Shown: in pieces, positions 44,032-51,834 of the stretch
How the letters are laid out: every line of letters begins with the position of its first letter
How positions within the stretch are numbered: position 1 is the first letter of the stretch
Assembly: GCA_029817715.1 (NCBI GenBank)
Contig: JARUPY010000398.1
Location: forward strand, 992,001-1,056,000
Direction: 5' to 3'
Source of the DNA: Melastoma dodecandrum
Lineage: Eukaryota > Streptophyta > Magnoliopsida > Myrtales > Melastomataceae
Length of the DNA: 64,000 nt
Translations under genes and position numbers: made by a program
The notes under the pieces: generated by a model
Seen by the model: the letters and a program-made list of their open reading frames with translations, nothing else
Told to the model about the DNA's origin: nothing
Database searches by the model: none

Positions 44032-45246
44032 GTGCCGGTACTTCGATTGACTGATCGTGTCGTGGCAGAAGCCTCGTTGCCGGCCGGCCGTACGGATGTC
44101 ATTTTCTGGGACGCCGAGCTGACCGGCTTTGGTCTCCGCGTGAGACCCAAGGGCAAGAGCTGGATCGTGGCCTATCGTCCACGCGGGGCTGGCCGCAGCG
44201 CCAACACAAAGCGGCTCAAGCTCGGCTCGACGAAGACAATTCAGGAAGCGCGCGTGGCGCGTCAGCGGGCGCGAGAGACCCTAGGGCAGGTGGCGAACGG
44301 CCTCGATCCGATCGCCGATCGGCGCGCAGCAAGGCTGAAGGCGCGAGCTCGTCTGTCTGATCTGATCGACCGTTACGACGAGGATCTCCGTCGCCGCGCT
44401 TACGTGAATCGGGCGATCGTGGTCGCCGGCCTTCGCAGCAAGCTGTCAGCGCTCCTGTCTCGAGACGTTCGCGAAATCTCGAGCGCGGAGCTGGCGCAGA
44501 TCGTCGAACGCCTCGAAGGGGACGGGCGGCACGGCGCAGCGCAAGATTTTCGATCGCGCTGCCGCGCTTTCTTCAACTGGGCGGTGACGAAAGCGAAGGT
44601 GCTCGAGAGCAACCCGCTGGCGGGCTTCCGGAAGGAACGAGCGACCCGCGCCGACCGGATCGCGAAAGCTGAGCACGGACGAGCCCTATCGGACGCTGAA
44701 ATCATCGCGGTGTGGCAGGCGGCTGACCCATCGACGACGTTCGGTCGCTTTCTCCGCTTCCTCGTCCTCACGGGCTGCCGGCGCGGCGAGGGCGCTGGCT
44801 TGCGGTGGCCGATGCTCGCCGCGGACAGATCGCATATCGACCTGCCCGCTGCTTATGTGAAGCAGGGGAGGGCGCACTCGGTCTATGTGGCGCCGCTGCT
44901 GGCCGAAGTGCTTGGACGATGCCCTATCGACGCTCGCTCCGATCTTGTGTTCGCCTCGCCGAAAAGCGGCGGACCGATGATGGGTTGGACGCAGCTGCTG
45001 CGGGTATTCCGCCGGCAGTGCCCCGTCGAATTCGGCCTGCACGATCTGCGCCGGACGTTCCGCACCGGTCTTTCACGGCTCGGAATTGAGGCGGACGTCG
45101 CGGAGCTCTCAATCGGACATGCTCGCGGCGACCTCGAGGCCCGCTACAACCGCGATCGCCGTGAGCAGCTCGTGCGGGAGGCGTTTGAGCGCTGGGCGGC
45201 GCACGTCGGAGCTGTTCTGTCGCCCGAAGCCGACATCTTCGGGTGA
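44032..45246 (+). CDS. int: Tyrosine-type site-specific integrase
   Basis: 404 residues from GTG 44032, with AGGTTG upstream. The N-terminal arm-binding domain (DVIFWDAELTGFGLRVRPKGKSWIVAYRP) is of the DUF4102-like type. The catalytic domain shows Arg in LTGCRRGEGAGLRW, HDLRRTF, the His in SIGHARGDLEARY and the Tyr of that segment. It should insert the element into the tRNA-Val gene. A GGCTCCC/GGGAGCT hairpin at about 43978-43994 lies in its leader. Confidence 0.93.
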   Translation: MPVLRLTDRVVAEASLPAGRTDVIFWDAELTGFGLRVRPKGKSWIVAYRPRGAGRSANTKRLKLGSTKTIQEARVARQRARETLGQVANGLDPIADRRAARLKARARLSDLIDRYDEDLRRRAYVNRAIVVAGLRSKLSALLSRDVREISSAELAQIVERLEGDGRHGAAQDFRSRCRAFFNWAVTKAKVLESNPLAGFRKERATRADRIAKAEHGRALSDAEIIAVWQAADPSTTFGRFLRFLVLTGCRRGEGAGLRWPMLAADRSHIDLPAAYVKQGRAHSVYVAPLLAEVLGRCPIDARSDLVFASPKSGGPMMGWTQLLRVFRRQCPVEFGLHDLRRTFRTGLSRLGIEADVAELSIGHARGDLEARYNRDRREQLVREAFERWAAHVGAVLSPEADIFG

Positions 45247-45431
45247 AAGCGCGCAAATGTACTGTACGGATGGGAACGGATATACCATCTAACCATAGAA
45301 GACACTTGCGCATCCCCGGCATGTTCGGCATCTTGGTCATGCTGCATTCTGACGAACATCGTTGAAAAGTGGGCATCTAGCCAAATCCGCAGCACATCAA
45401 GGTCAGCCTCGCGCTGGCGGTGGAGGATTTG

Positions 45432-45650
45432 GTGCGCTCGCAAACTGCTCTTCCTGATCTAGACTCACTGCCCGCTGCGGCGATGCTCACACGCGACCAA
45501 GTTGCCGCGATCAGCGGGTTTGCAGTCATCACTTTGAAGGTCTGGGCCGCGAAAGGGCGCGGCCCGACGATCACGCGCGTCGAGGGGCGGCCGCGTTATC
45601 GAGCGGCTGACGTCGCAGCTTGGCTTGGCGTGAACCGGGCGGCGTCATGA
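45432..45650 (+). CDS. Small helix-turn-helix protein (excisionase/AlpA-like)
   Basis: 72 residues from GTG 45432, chosen because GGAGG sits five bases before it. MLTRDQVAAISGFAVITLKVWAAKGRGPTITRVEGRPRYRAADVAAWLG is a MerR/AlpA-like winged helix that binds DNA. Next to an integrase such genes usually act as excisionase or activator. Its stop overlaps the next start (ATGA). The 185-base gap before it shows no feature I can name. Confidence 0.75.
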   Translation: MRSQTALPDLDSLPAAAMLTRDQVAAISGFAVITLKVWAAKGRGPTITRVEGRPRYRAADVAAWLGVNRAAS

Positions 45651-46240
45651 CGGCGCGACCGAGCTTATACGAGCTTGCGCTTGCCGAGCTAACGGCTTCC
45701 GAGGATGTCGTCGCCCTGTTGCGGCGCGCGTCGCCTGACATCATCTCGGATCTCGCCGTGGAGCACCTCGATCGCCTTGGCGCCGCTCCGCACTCCGGCG
45801 ACAGTCCCGGCCTCGTCGCCTTCGCGCGCGAGCGCGCGGAGCAGGACGTCGAGGAGATCCTTCGCTCGCTCGTGGAACCAGCTCCCCGGGCGCCTGGCCG
45901 TCCTGAAGCGCCGATGGAGCCCGATATCATTTTCGCGGCGATGTTTCGACGGCAGCTGCGGCTGGGTCTTTCCTTGACCTCGGCACGCGAGGCTGCGGCC
46001 AAAGCGCTCGGCGCGCCAGCGACCTTCGACCGTGTCGAGAAAGGCCGCAAGCGCTTCATCGAGCGGATGTGCCATATCGGCCATCGACAGGGGATCCCGA
46101 TGGCCGATCTGGCCTCTTGGACTCACCGTGTGCTGGACGGGGCAGATGCGCATTTGGCGAAGTGCGCAGAGAACCGGAAACGACGCCGAAACTCGCCAGG
46201 CGTTCCCGCTTTTCCGGCGCACGGCTGCCCGGCATCGTGA
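45647..46240 (+). CDS. Unknown protein of the integrative element
   Basis: 197 residues, translationally coupled to the gene before it. It is mostly helical, with acidic and Arg/Ala-rich segments and a basic C-terminus (ENRKRRRN). A stretch FRRQLRLGLSLTSAREAAAKALGAPATFDRVEKGRKRF could hold a DNA-binding helix pair. No family is recognised. Its stop overlaps or abuts the start of the next small gene. Confidence 0.6.
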   Translation: MTARPSLYELALAELTASEDVVALLRRASPDIISDLAVEHLDRLGAAPHSGDSPGLVAFARERAEQDVEEILRSLVEPAPRAPGRPEAPMEPDIIFAAMFRRQLRLGLSLTSAREAAAKALGAPATFDRVEKGRKRFIERMCHIGHRQGIPMADLASWTHRVLDGADAHLAKCAENRKRRRNSPGVPAFPAHGCPAS

Positions 46241-46245
46241 TCAGC

Positions 46246-46506
46246 ATGCACGCACTCGATGTCGACATCCCGTGGCGAGAGCGCGCCTTCGTCTCCACAA
46301 CGCAGGCCGCGCAGATCCTGGCGCGCTCTCCTGACTGGGTTCGGCGGCGCGTCGGCGAGGGACGGCTCGCGGCTGCGCGCCTCACGCCCGGCGGCCCGGC
46401 TGTCGTCACCGTCCAGAGCTTGCTGCAGCTCATCGACGAGGCGTTGCCGGCGGCTATCGGCGGTGCGCGCTCGCCCGACCTGCGGCTCGTCGTGAACAAC
46501 GAATAA
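46246..46506 (+). CDS. Small helix-turn-helix protein
   Basis: 86 residues from ATG 46246; a GTG at 46237 overlapping the previous stop (GTGA) is equally possible. VSTTQAAQILARSPDWVRRRVGEGRLAAARLTPGGPAVVTVQSLLQLID is a helix-turn-helix of the excisionase/MerR type. It is the second such small regulator between int and the replication gene. Confidence 0.68.
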   Translation: MHALDVDIPWRERAFVSTTQAAQILARSPDWVRRRVGEGRLAAARLTPGGPAVVTVQSLLQLIDEALPAAIGGARSPDLRLVVNNE

Positions 46507-46549
46507 GGCCGGTCGCGCACTGCCATGCGCGCCGGCCTGAGGTGGTTTC

Positions 46550-48811
46550 ATGGATCTCTCTTCTATAGCGCAAGAACCGGCCGCGCGCCAATCTTTCGGC
46601 GATTTCCTTGGTGCGAGAATGCCGACCAACGGCGCCGCGCATGTCGACGAGGCGATCACGTTCCTGCAGGCGCTCGACCCCACCGGCCGGCACAATCTCG
46701 TCGCGCTGGATCCTGCGGAGCAGGCAACACCAATTGGGCGCACTTTCGAGCCGGGGCAGTGGGCCGAGATCGCGAAGTGGCTCAACGGCAAGGTCGGGCT
46801 GCTCAATCTCTACTACAGCGTGAACGAGCCGCGGCTTGGCACGCCGGACAAGAAGCTGCGGGACGCCGACATCGCCACGGTGCGCGCCATCCACGCGGAC
46901 ATCGACCCACGCGACGGGCAGCCGCTCGACCAAGAGCGCCGCCGGATCCAAGACCTGGTCGGCCGGCAGCCGGGCAACCCAACCGTCATTGATTCAGGCG
47001 GCGGCTACCAGCTGCTCTGGCGTTTGCCGGTGAAGCTCGACGCCGGGCAGCACGAAGCGCGGCGCCGCGCGCAGTGCCGCGGCATCGCGAAGGCGCTCGG
47101 CGGCGACCCGTCGGTCATCGACCTGTCGCGGATCCTGCGCCTGCCCGGCACCGTGAATCTGCCGACCGCGAAGAAGCGCGCCGCGGGTCGCAAGCCCGCG
47201 CTGGCGACATGCGTGGATGTCGGTGCGGCTTGCGACCTGCCCACGCTCGAGGCCGCCTTTCCGCCGATCGCTGTTGTCGAAGCTCACGACGCAGACGAGG
47301 CCATCGCGGCGACGCAGGCAGCGCTGGATATGCCGTCGATCCGCGGCGTGTCGGGTCTCGATGACCTCGAGCCCGACACGAAAGAGCGCCTGCAGCGGTT
47401 GATCGATATCAACCGACGCTTTGCGCGCCTGTGGGCCGGCGATGCATCGGTGCTCGGGCAGGACAAGAGCCGATCGGGCTTCCGCGCCGCCATGGCGGCT
47501 GCTCTTGCCCGCGCCGGCGGCTTCGACGCGCAGACGTTCGGCGAGATCCTGTATGCGTGGCCGCATGCCGTTGCCGATGGACAGGACATCGACGAGGCAG
47601 TGACGGCGCGGACGATCGCGCGCGATTGGACGAGGTGCGGCGCGCCCCACGCGGTCGATCGCTGGCTCAGCCCGATCGAAGACGAGCCATCGGTGACGTT
47701 CGACGTCGCGCCTGCGGCCGGATCCGCGGAGCCGTGGGCCACGATCACCGCGCAGGACGCTGCGCGCGCCGCTCTGCAGAGCACATCGCGGCCGTTGATC
47801 AAGGGCCTGCTCGGCGAGGGCGCCATGTCCGTCCTCTACGGCGATAGCAACGTCGGCAAGACCTTCGTCGCGCTCGACATCGCCTTCCACGTCGCTGCCG
47901 GCATCCCATGGGGTGGGATGCGCACGACACGCCGAGCGGTCCTGTACGTCGCGGCCGAAGGCGGCGCCGCCATCGACAAGCGCTGCGCCGCAATCGAGCG
48001 CAAGCTCGGATCGGCGTTTCCCAATGCATCGCTCGTGATCCGCAAGGCGGGCGTCAACCTGCTGCGCGCCGATGCCGACCTCAAGCCGCTCGTCGCCCAC
48101 GCTCTGTCGATACCGGAGCGTGTTGGACTCGTCGTGGTCGACACTCTGTCGCGCGCCATGGCCGGCGGGGATGAAAACGCGTCCACCGACATGGGCGCGC
48201 TCGTGCGCCACATCGACCTCATCCGGCAGGCGACCGGTGCGCACGTGATGTCGGTGCATCACACGGGCAAGGACAAGGCGCGCGGCGCGCGCGGGCACTC
48301 GCTGCTGCGCGCAGCGACCGACACGGAAATCGAGATTGCGCCAGGGCAAATCGTCGTGACGAAGCAACGCGATCTTGAGACGTCGTTCCTCTCGGCCTTC
48401 GCGCTCGAGAAGGTCGTCCTTGGCAAGGACGGCGACGGAGATCCCATCACGTCGTGCGTCGTGCGCCTCGTGAGCAAGTTCGATCTGCCGCCCGAACAAC
48501 CGACCCCCGGCGAACAGAACATCCTCGAAGCGCTGGTTGGGCTCGCGTCGGAAAAAGAAAATGCGGCTGGATTTTCCGCGAAGGCGATTGCCGAAAAAAT
48601 GTGTGACGACGGACATACAACGAGCATCGACACCGTGCGCGCGCAGCTGAATAAAATGCAGAAAAAGCGGCTTGTGGAGCGAAATAATTCCGGAATTTGG
48701 GCTCCGAGAGCGAAACGACCCACCTGTCTCGCACCCATCAGCGAAACAGAGGGGTCAGGGGGTGATGCGAAACAGACCGAAACGGAGGAAGTCGATGACG
48801 TCTTCCAGTGA
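46550..48811 (+). CDS. Primase / RepA-type AAA ATPase replication protein
   Basis: 753 residues. The N-terminal third has a RepB/primase-like pattern: HADIDPRD, IDSGGGYQLLWRLP and DLSRILRLPGTVN. The C-terminal half is a RecA-fold hexameric helicase domain with Walker A YGDSNVGKTF near residue 430, Walker B GLVVVDTLSRAM near 525, and MSVHHTGKDKARGARGHSLLRAATDTEIE. A winged-helix-like tail follows. It probably starts replication of the excised element at the repeats overlapping and following its 3' end. Confidence 0.82.
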   Translation: MDLSSIAQEPAARQSFGDFLGARMPTNGAAHVDEAITFLQALDPTGRHNLVALDPAEQATPIGRTFEPGQWAEIAKWLNGKVGLLNLYYSVNEPRLGTPDKKLRDADIATVRAIHADIDPRDGQPLDQERRRIQDLVGRQPGNPTVIDSGGGYQLLWRLPVKLDAGQHEARRRAQCRGIAKALGGDPSVIDLSRILRLPGTVNLPTAKKRAAGRKPALATCVDVGAACDLPTLEAAFPPIAVVEAHDADEAIAATQAALDMPSIRGVSGLDDLEPDTKERLQRLIDINRRFARLWAGDASVLGQDKSRSGFRAAMAAALARAGGFDAQTFGEILYAWPHAVADGQDIDEAVTARTIARDWTRCGAPHAVDRWLSPIEDEPSVTFDVAPAAGSAEPWATITAQDAARAALQSTSRPLIKGLLGEGAMSVLYGDSNVGKTFVALDIAFHVAAGIPWGGMRTTRRAVLYVAAEGGAAIDKRCAAIERKLGSAFPNASLVIRKAGVNLLRADADLKPLVAHALSIPERVGLVVVDTLSRAMAGGDENASTDMGALVRHIDLIRQATGAHVMSVHHTGKDKARGARGHSLLRAATDTEIEIAPGQIVVTKQRDLETSFLSAFALEKVVLGKDGDGDPITSCVVRLVSKFDLPPEQPTPGEQNILEALVGLASEKENAAGFSAKAIAEKMCDDGHTTSIDTVRAQLNKMQKKRLVERNNSGIWAPRAKRPTCLAPISETEGSGGDAKQTETEEVDDVFQ

Positions 48812-48939
48812 AATCAACGGTTTAATTTTCTGCGAAACGAGCGAAACGGAGCGAAACAAGGCTTTGTTTCGGCAGCCGGACCCGAGCGAAACGGCGAAAC
48901 AACACCCTACGGGTGTTTCGCTGTTACGGTCCGCGAAAC
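48710..48939. repeat. GCGAAAC repeat cluster, candidate iteron origin
   Basis: The heptamer GCGAAAC starts at 48710, 48741, 48767, 48832, 48841, 48851, 48886, 48894 and 48933, and once inverted at 48915. One-mismatch copies are at 48777 and, inverted, 48866. Two hairpins lie within (48852-48871 and 48894-48921). An AT-rich patch follows to about 48,980. The first copies lie inside the 3' end of the replication gene. This is the arrangement of an iteron origin beside its initiator gene. Confidence 0.65.
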
Positions 48940-49018
48940 GCGGAGGTGGGATCAATTCGATTTCGAATTTTCGGCGCGCCTTTTCGCTAGGTCGAAGCTG
49001 CTATTTTAGGATTGGCCT

Positions 49019-49519
49019 GTGACGGCCGCGCGTAGAACGGCGAGCCAGCTGGACCCTTGGCGAAGGTCGTCTGAATTCCGCGCGATCGCCACGGCCGCGA
49101 TACGAGCGATCTGGGCTGGCCCGAGGTGTGGAGCGAAAGCCAGATCTCACGGTGGCCCCTGCCAGCTATTCGCTCTGGCGAACGGTCGCTGCAGGTTTCA
49201 CGGCGGTGCGACGCCTCGAGGCGACCAGTGGCATAGAGTGCAGGTCGCGCGAGGCAAGTCGGTTAAGGCGCTAGCCCTGACCGATCGCAAGATCGCGAAG
49301 AAGGAGGCGATGGCTCGCAAGCGCGCCGCGCGCCTCGCCGAGATGACGCCGGAAGAGCGGGCGGCGCACGATGCTTGGCAGGCGAGTCATCGACCCGGGA
49401 AGGCATCGGCGCGCGCCGCCGCGCGCCAGGCGCGTCGCGACGCAGAGTGGCTGCGTGATCTGCTTGGGGGAGCTTCGATCCAAGACTTTAGGCGATGCCG
49501 CGAGGGAATTTTCGAATGA
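49019..49519 (+). CDS. HGGxSTG-like phage-associated protein
   Basis: 166 residues from GTG 49019. A Cys/His-rich N-terminal motif CGAKARSHGGPCQLFALANGRC continues into FHGGATPRGDQ, like the HGG-type small proteins found in alphaproteobacterial prophages. The C-terminal half is a basic, Ala/Arg-rich helix. Function is unknown; a metal-binding role is plausible. Its stop overlaps the next ATG (ATGA). Confidence 0.62.
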   Translation: MTAARRTASQLDPWRRSSEFRAIATAAIRAIWAGPRCGAKARSHGGPCQLFALANGRCRFHGGATPRGDQWHRVQVARGKSVKALALTDRKIAKKEAMARKRAARLAEMTPEERAAHDAWQASHRPGKASARAAARQARRDAEWLRDLLGGASIQDFRRCREGIFE

Positions 49520-49863
49520 GCGCGCTCGACGATTTGAAGGGTCTCGCGTCTGAGGAAACGCGCCTAGCGTTGCAGGAACATGTGCGGACGGAAGGTGTTG
49601 TCGCGGCTTATGAGGCCGCGCTGCAGGTCTTGCGCGATCCGAAGGCGCCCGCGCCAGCCAAGGCGACGACGATCACCACTCTGTTCCGCGTGGCGGGCTA
49701 CCTGAAGAATGAGAGAGAGGGCTTCGATCCCGACGCGGCGTCGCAGCTGAGCAGCGCGCAGCTGAGGATGCTCATTCGCTCGGGGCAGCAGGAGCTGAGC
49801 AAAATTGAAAGCGACCTTGCGGCGCGGCGTCAGCGCGCGAGTGAGACTGACATTTTTGACTGA
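49516..49863 (+). CDS. Small phage-like helical protein
   Basis: 115 residues coupled to the preceding gene by an ATGA overlap. It is helical (ALQEHVRTEGVVAAYEAALQVLRDPKAPAPAKATTITTLFRVAGY) and ends with a charged tail. The pattern of short helices and position recall small terminase-type or other packaging-associated proteins, but no motif proves it. No large terminase is next to it. Confidence 0.5.
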   Translation: MSALDDLKGLASEETRLALQEHVRTEGVVAAYEAALQVLRDPKAPAPAKATTITTLFRVAGYLKNEREGFDPDAASQLSSAQLRMLIRSGQQELSKIESDLAARRQRASETDIFD

Positions 49864-50063
49864 GGAAACGGAAGGATCTTCGCGCTCGGTTGGTCGCCCG
49901 CGGCGCTGGTCATGCCGCCCAGCCGTTGCGCCTGTTCGACGATGATGTCGAGCAGCTCCACCTGCGCAGCGACGTCCAGGGTGCGGCCCGAACGCCAAGC
50001 GTCGCGGAACGCCTCGAGGTGCGCGCACAAGGACGCAGCACGCACGTCAGTCGGAATCTGCAT
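49830..50063 (-). CDS. Small protein of unknown function
   Basis: 77 residues from ATG 50063, preceded by GGGAGAG seven bases upstream. The sequence is one probable helix pair (LCAHLEAFRDAWRSGRTLDVAAQVELLDIIVEQAQRLG) plus a disordered tail. It converges on the previous gene with a 34-base overlap. No family is recognised; the ribosome site is the main support. Confidence 0.45.
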   Translation of the reverse strand: MQIPTDVRAASLCAHLEAFRDAWRSGRTLDVAAQVELLDIIVEQAQRLGGMTSAAGDQPSAKILPFPQSKMSVSLAR

Positions 50064-50166
50064 GTCGTCTCTCCCAGACGTGCCACGCCGAAACATCGTT
50101 GGATTTGGTTCTTTTTCGGCGCAAGCGGTCGCGCATGATGGGCCAGCGTAACGAGAAGGTCGAGAC

Positions 50167-50745
50167 ATGATCGACGATGATTGGCCGCTTCCGCCGCCTC
50201 GCGAAGGAGGCGTCGGGCTGCACGCCGCGCTCAGCGAGCTCCGCAGCGCGACCGGTGATCTTCTTGCATTCGGCGCGAGCTCGGCGCTTGCCTCCCTCGA
50301 GAGCTGCTCTCGCGGCGAGTACTTGGCGTGTTCGCAGCTTCGGAGAGACCTGCTTCGCGAGCTCGTGCGCGTGCATGCTGAGATGCGCATCTGCCTTTCG
50401 GTGATCGATCGCACTGAGATGGCCAACGGCGTCGATGGAGCTGTCGGCTTGGTGTTGTACTCGACAGCTGCGTCGATCGATCGATCCGTCTACCCGGCGC
50501 GCGATCTCGAAGCCTTGCGCGCCCACGCTCTGCTCCTGCGTCATCAGCTGCATCAGGAGAGCCTCCTGCGGGGCTTCGGAGCCCATATCGAGACGCATCG
50601 ACGAGGGCGATCGACGGTGGAGCGCTTTGCTGGTTCAGTCGCGCGTGACGGCGAACGTTTGATTGCGCTGGATCGCGCGTGCGCAGATCTTCGACGAGCG
50701 CTTCGGGGGCAACGCCTCCCTTCTGTCGCAGGCCTCGCCGCGTAG
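50167..50745 (+). CDS. Unknown helical protein
   Basis: 192 residues, mostly alpha-helical, with many Arg, Leu and Glu. AAGGTCGAG lies before the ATG. Codon third positions are GC-rich as expected for coding, though the opposite strand is also open. No domain recognised. It precedes the recombinase gene by 61 bases. Confidence 0.45.
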   Translation: MIDDDWPLPPPREGGVGLHAALSELRSATGDLLAFGASSALASLESCSRGEYLACSQLRRDLLRELVRVHAEMRICLSVIDRTEMANGVDGAVGLVLYSTAASIDRSVYPARDLEALRAHALLLRHQLHQESLLRGFGAHIETHRRGRSTVERFAGSVARDGERLIALDRACADLRRALRGQRLPSVAGLAA

Positions 50746-50806
50746 CCAAACCGAAAAGCGTATGCCATAACGTTCTAGTCAACGTCCGTTGATTGGAATG
50801 TTCTGC

Positions 50807-51490
50807 ATGGCTGCTGGCAAGTTCGTCACCTACATCCGCGTGTCGACAGCGCGGCAAGGCGCCTCCGGCCTTGGGATTGAGGCGCAGCGCAAAGCGGTTT
50901 CCGATTTTCTCAACGGCGGCCGTTGGGAGGTCGTCGGCGAATTCGTCGAGATCGAGAGCGGCAAGGCCAACGCTCGCCCGAAGCTCGCCGCGGCAATCGC
51001 CGCGTGCCGTGTGTATGGTGCGCGGCTGCTGATCGCCAAGCTCGATCGCCTTTCGCGCAACGTCCACTTCCTGACCGGCTTGCGCGAGGCAGGTGTCCGA
51101 TTCGTCGCGGCCGACATGCCAGAAGCCAACGAGCTGGTCGTCAACATCCTGGCAAGCGTCGCAGAGGCCGAGCGCGACATGATTTCGGCGCGCACGAAGG
51201 CAGCGCTCGCCGCGGCGAAGGCGAGAGGCACGCGGCTCGGCGGCGATCGAGGGGCGACGATCACGCCGGAGATCGCCGCGGCCGGCCGTGCGAAGAGGAC
51301 GAGCAAGGCGGTCTCTCGCGCCGCGGACTTGGCGCCACTGGTCGCCGAGATGCGCGCTGCCGGTGCGACGTCGCTCCGCGAGCTTGCAAGGCAGCTGACG
51401 GCCCGTGGGGTGCCGACAGCGCGCGGCGCTTCAGTGTGGCAGCCGGCGCAGGTCGCACGGCTCGTTGAGCACATGGGGGTGCTCGCCTAG
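50807..51490 (+). CDS. Serine recombinase (resolvase family)
   Basis: 227 residues from ATG 50807. The catalytic Ser13 is in FVTYIRVSTARQG. RLLIAKLDRLSRNV carries the conserved Arg residues, and ANILASVAEAERDMISARTKAALAAAKARG is the long helix. The C-terminal part has a recombinase-type helix-turn-helix (LRELARQLTARGVPTARG). It could resolve dimers or invert DNA of the element. No inverted crossover sites were recognised. Confidence 0.9.
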   Translation: MAAGKFVTYIRVSTARQGASGLGIEAQRKAVSDFLNGGRWEVVGEFVEIESGKANARPKLAAAIAACRVYGARLLIAKLDRLSRNVHFLTGLREAGVRFVAADMPEANELVVNILASVAEAERDMISARTKAALAAAKARGTRLGGDRGATITPEIAAAGRAKRTSKAVSRAADLAPLVAEMRAAGATSLRELARQLTARGVPTARGASVWQPAQVARLVEHMGVLA

Positions 51491-51503
51491 GTCCAGGGCT
51501 CGG

Positions 51504-51525
51504 GGGAGGGCCGGGTCGCCCTCCC
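51504..51525 (+). terminator. Hairpin after the recombinase gene
   Basis: GGGAGGGC (51504-51511) and GCCCTCCC (51518-51525) form a perfect 8-base stem with a six-base loop, 13 bases after the recombinase stop. A TTTTT run follows only about 20 bases later, so it is a weak intrinsic terminator at best. Confidence 0.4.
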
Positions 51526-51683
51526 GGCACAGTCCAACAGCCTCGTATTTTTGCGCCGGCTACGCTCACACAAAATTCGCAATTCCCGAACTTTCCGCCC
51601 CGCTGCCGTGCGCCAGAAGCAAGAAGGTTCAACGCGGGCGCTTATTCCGTCCATTTTTCGGCTTTGTGCCCACGCACGCCGCT

Positions 51684-51809
51684 TCAGTGACGAGCCTTCG
51701 CCGCTCCCAAATCTGTTTGGCGAGTGCTGATGCGCTTGCTTCGGCGTCCTTCTGTCCAGTGGATGTAGAAGAAGCCATTGTCGGCCTGCTTGAGCTCGAT
51801 GCCCGACAT
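51684..51809 (-). CDS. Short HWTEGRRSKR-type protein, probably cut short
   Basis: 41 residues from ATG 51809. GFFYIHWTEGRRSKRISTRQTDL closely resembles the 60-residue protein coded at 54497-54679, which has YVHWTDGRRSKRFSTRTADL, but this copy ends about 15 residues earlier. The pattern is like the N-terminal arm-binding part of phage integrases. It may be a remnant or a tiny regulator. It begins inside the broken helix-turn-helix gene next to the IS. Confidence 0.45.
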   Translation of the reverse strand: MSGIELKQADNGFFYIHWTEGRRSKRISTRQTDLGAAKARH

Positions 51810-51834
51810 TTCAGGCTCTCCACGTACGCTTCTA

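Noticed and set aside
45144..45443. Minus-strand open frame after the integrase
   Set aside because: It overlaps the integrase end antisense and has no start signal.
48710..48939. CRISPR array
   Set aside because: The repeat unit is only seven bases, spacing is irregular and one copy is inverted; no cas genes are in the window.
48672..49022. Open frame across the GCGAAAC repeats
   Set aside because: Its translation merely reflects the repeats (SETE/ERN patterns), has no ribosome site and overlaps the end of the replication gene.
50047..50598. Minus-strand open frame opposite the 192-residue protein
   Set aside because: No ribosome site was seen and the translation lacks a fold-like pattern; the plus-strand frame is weakly preferred, though neither is certain.
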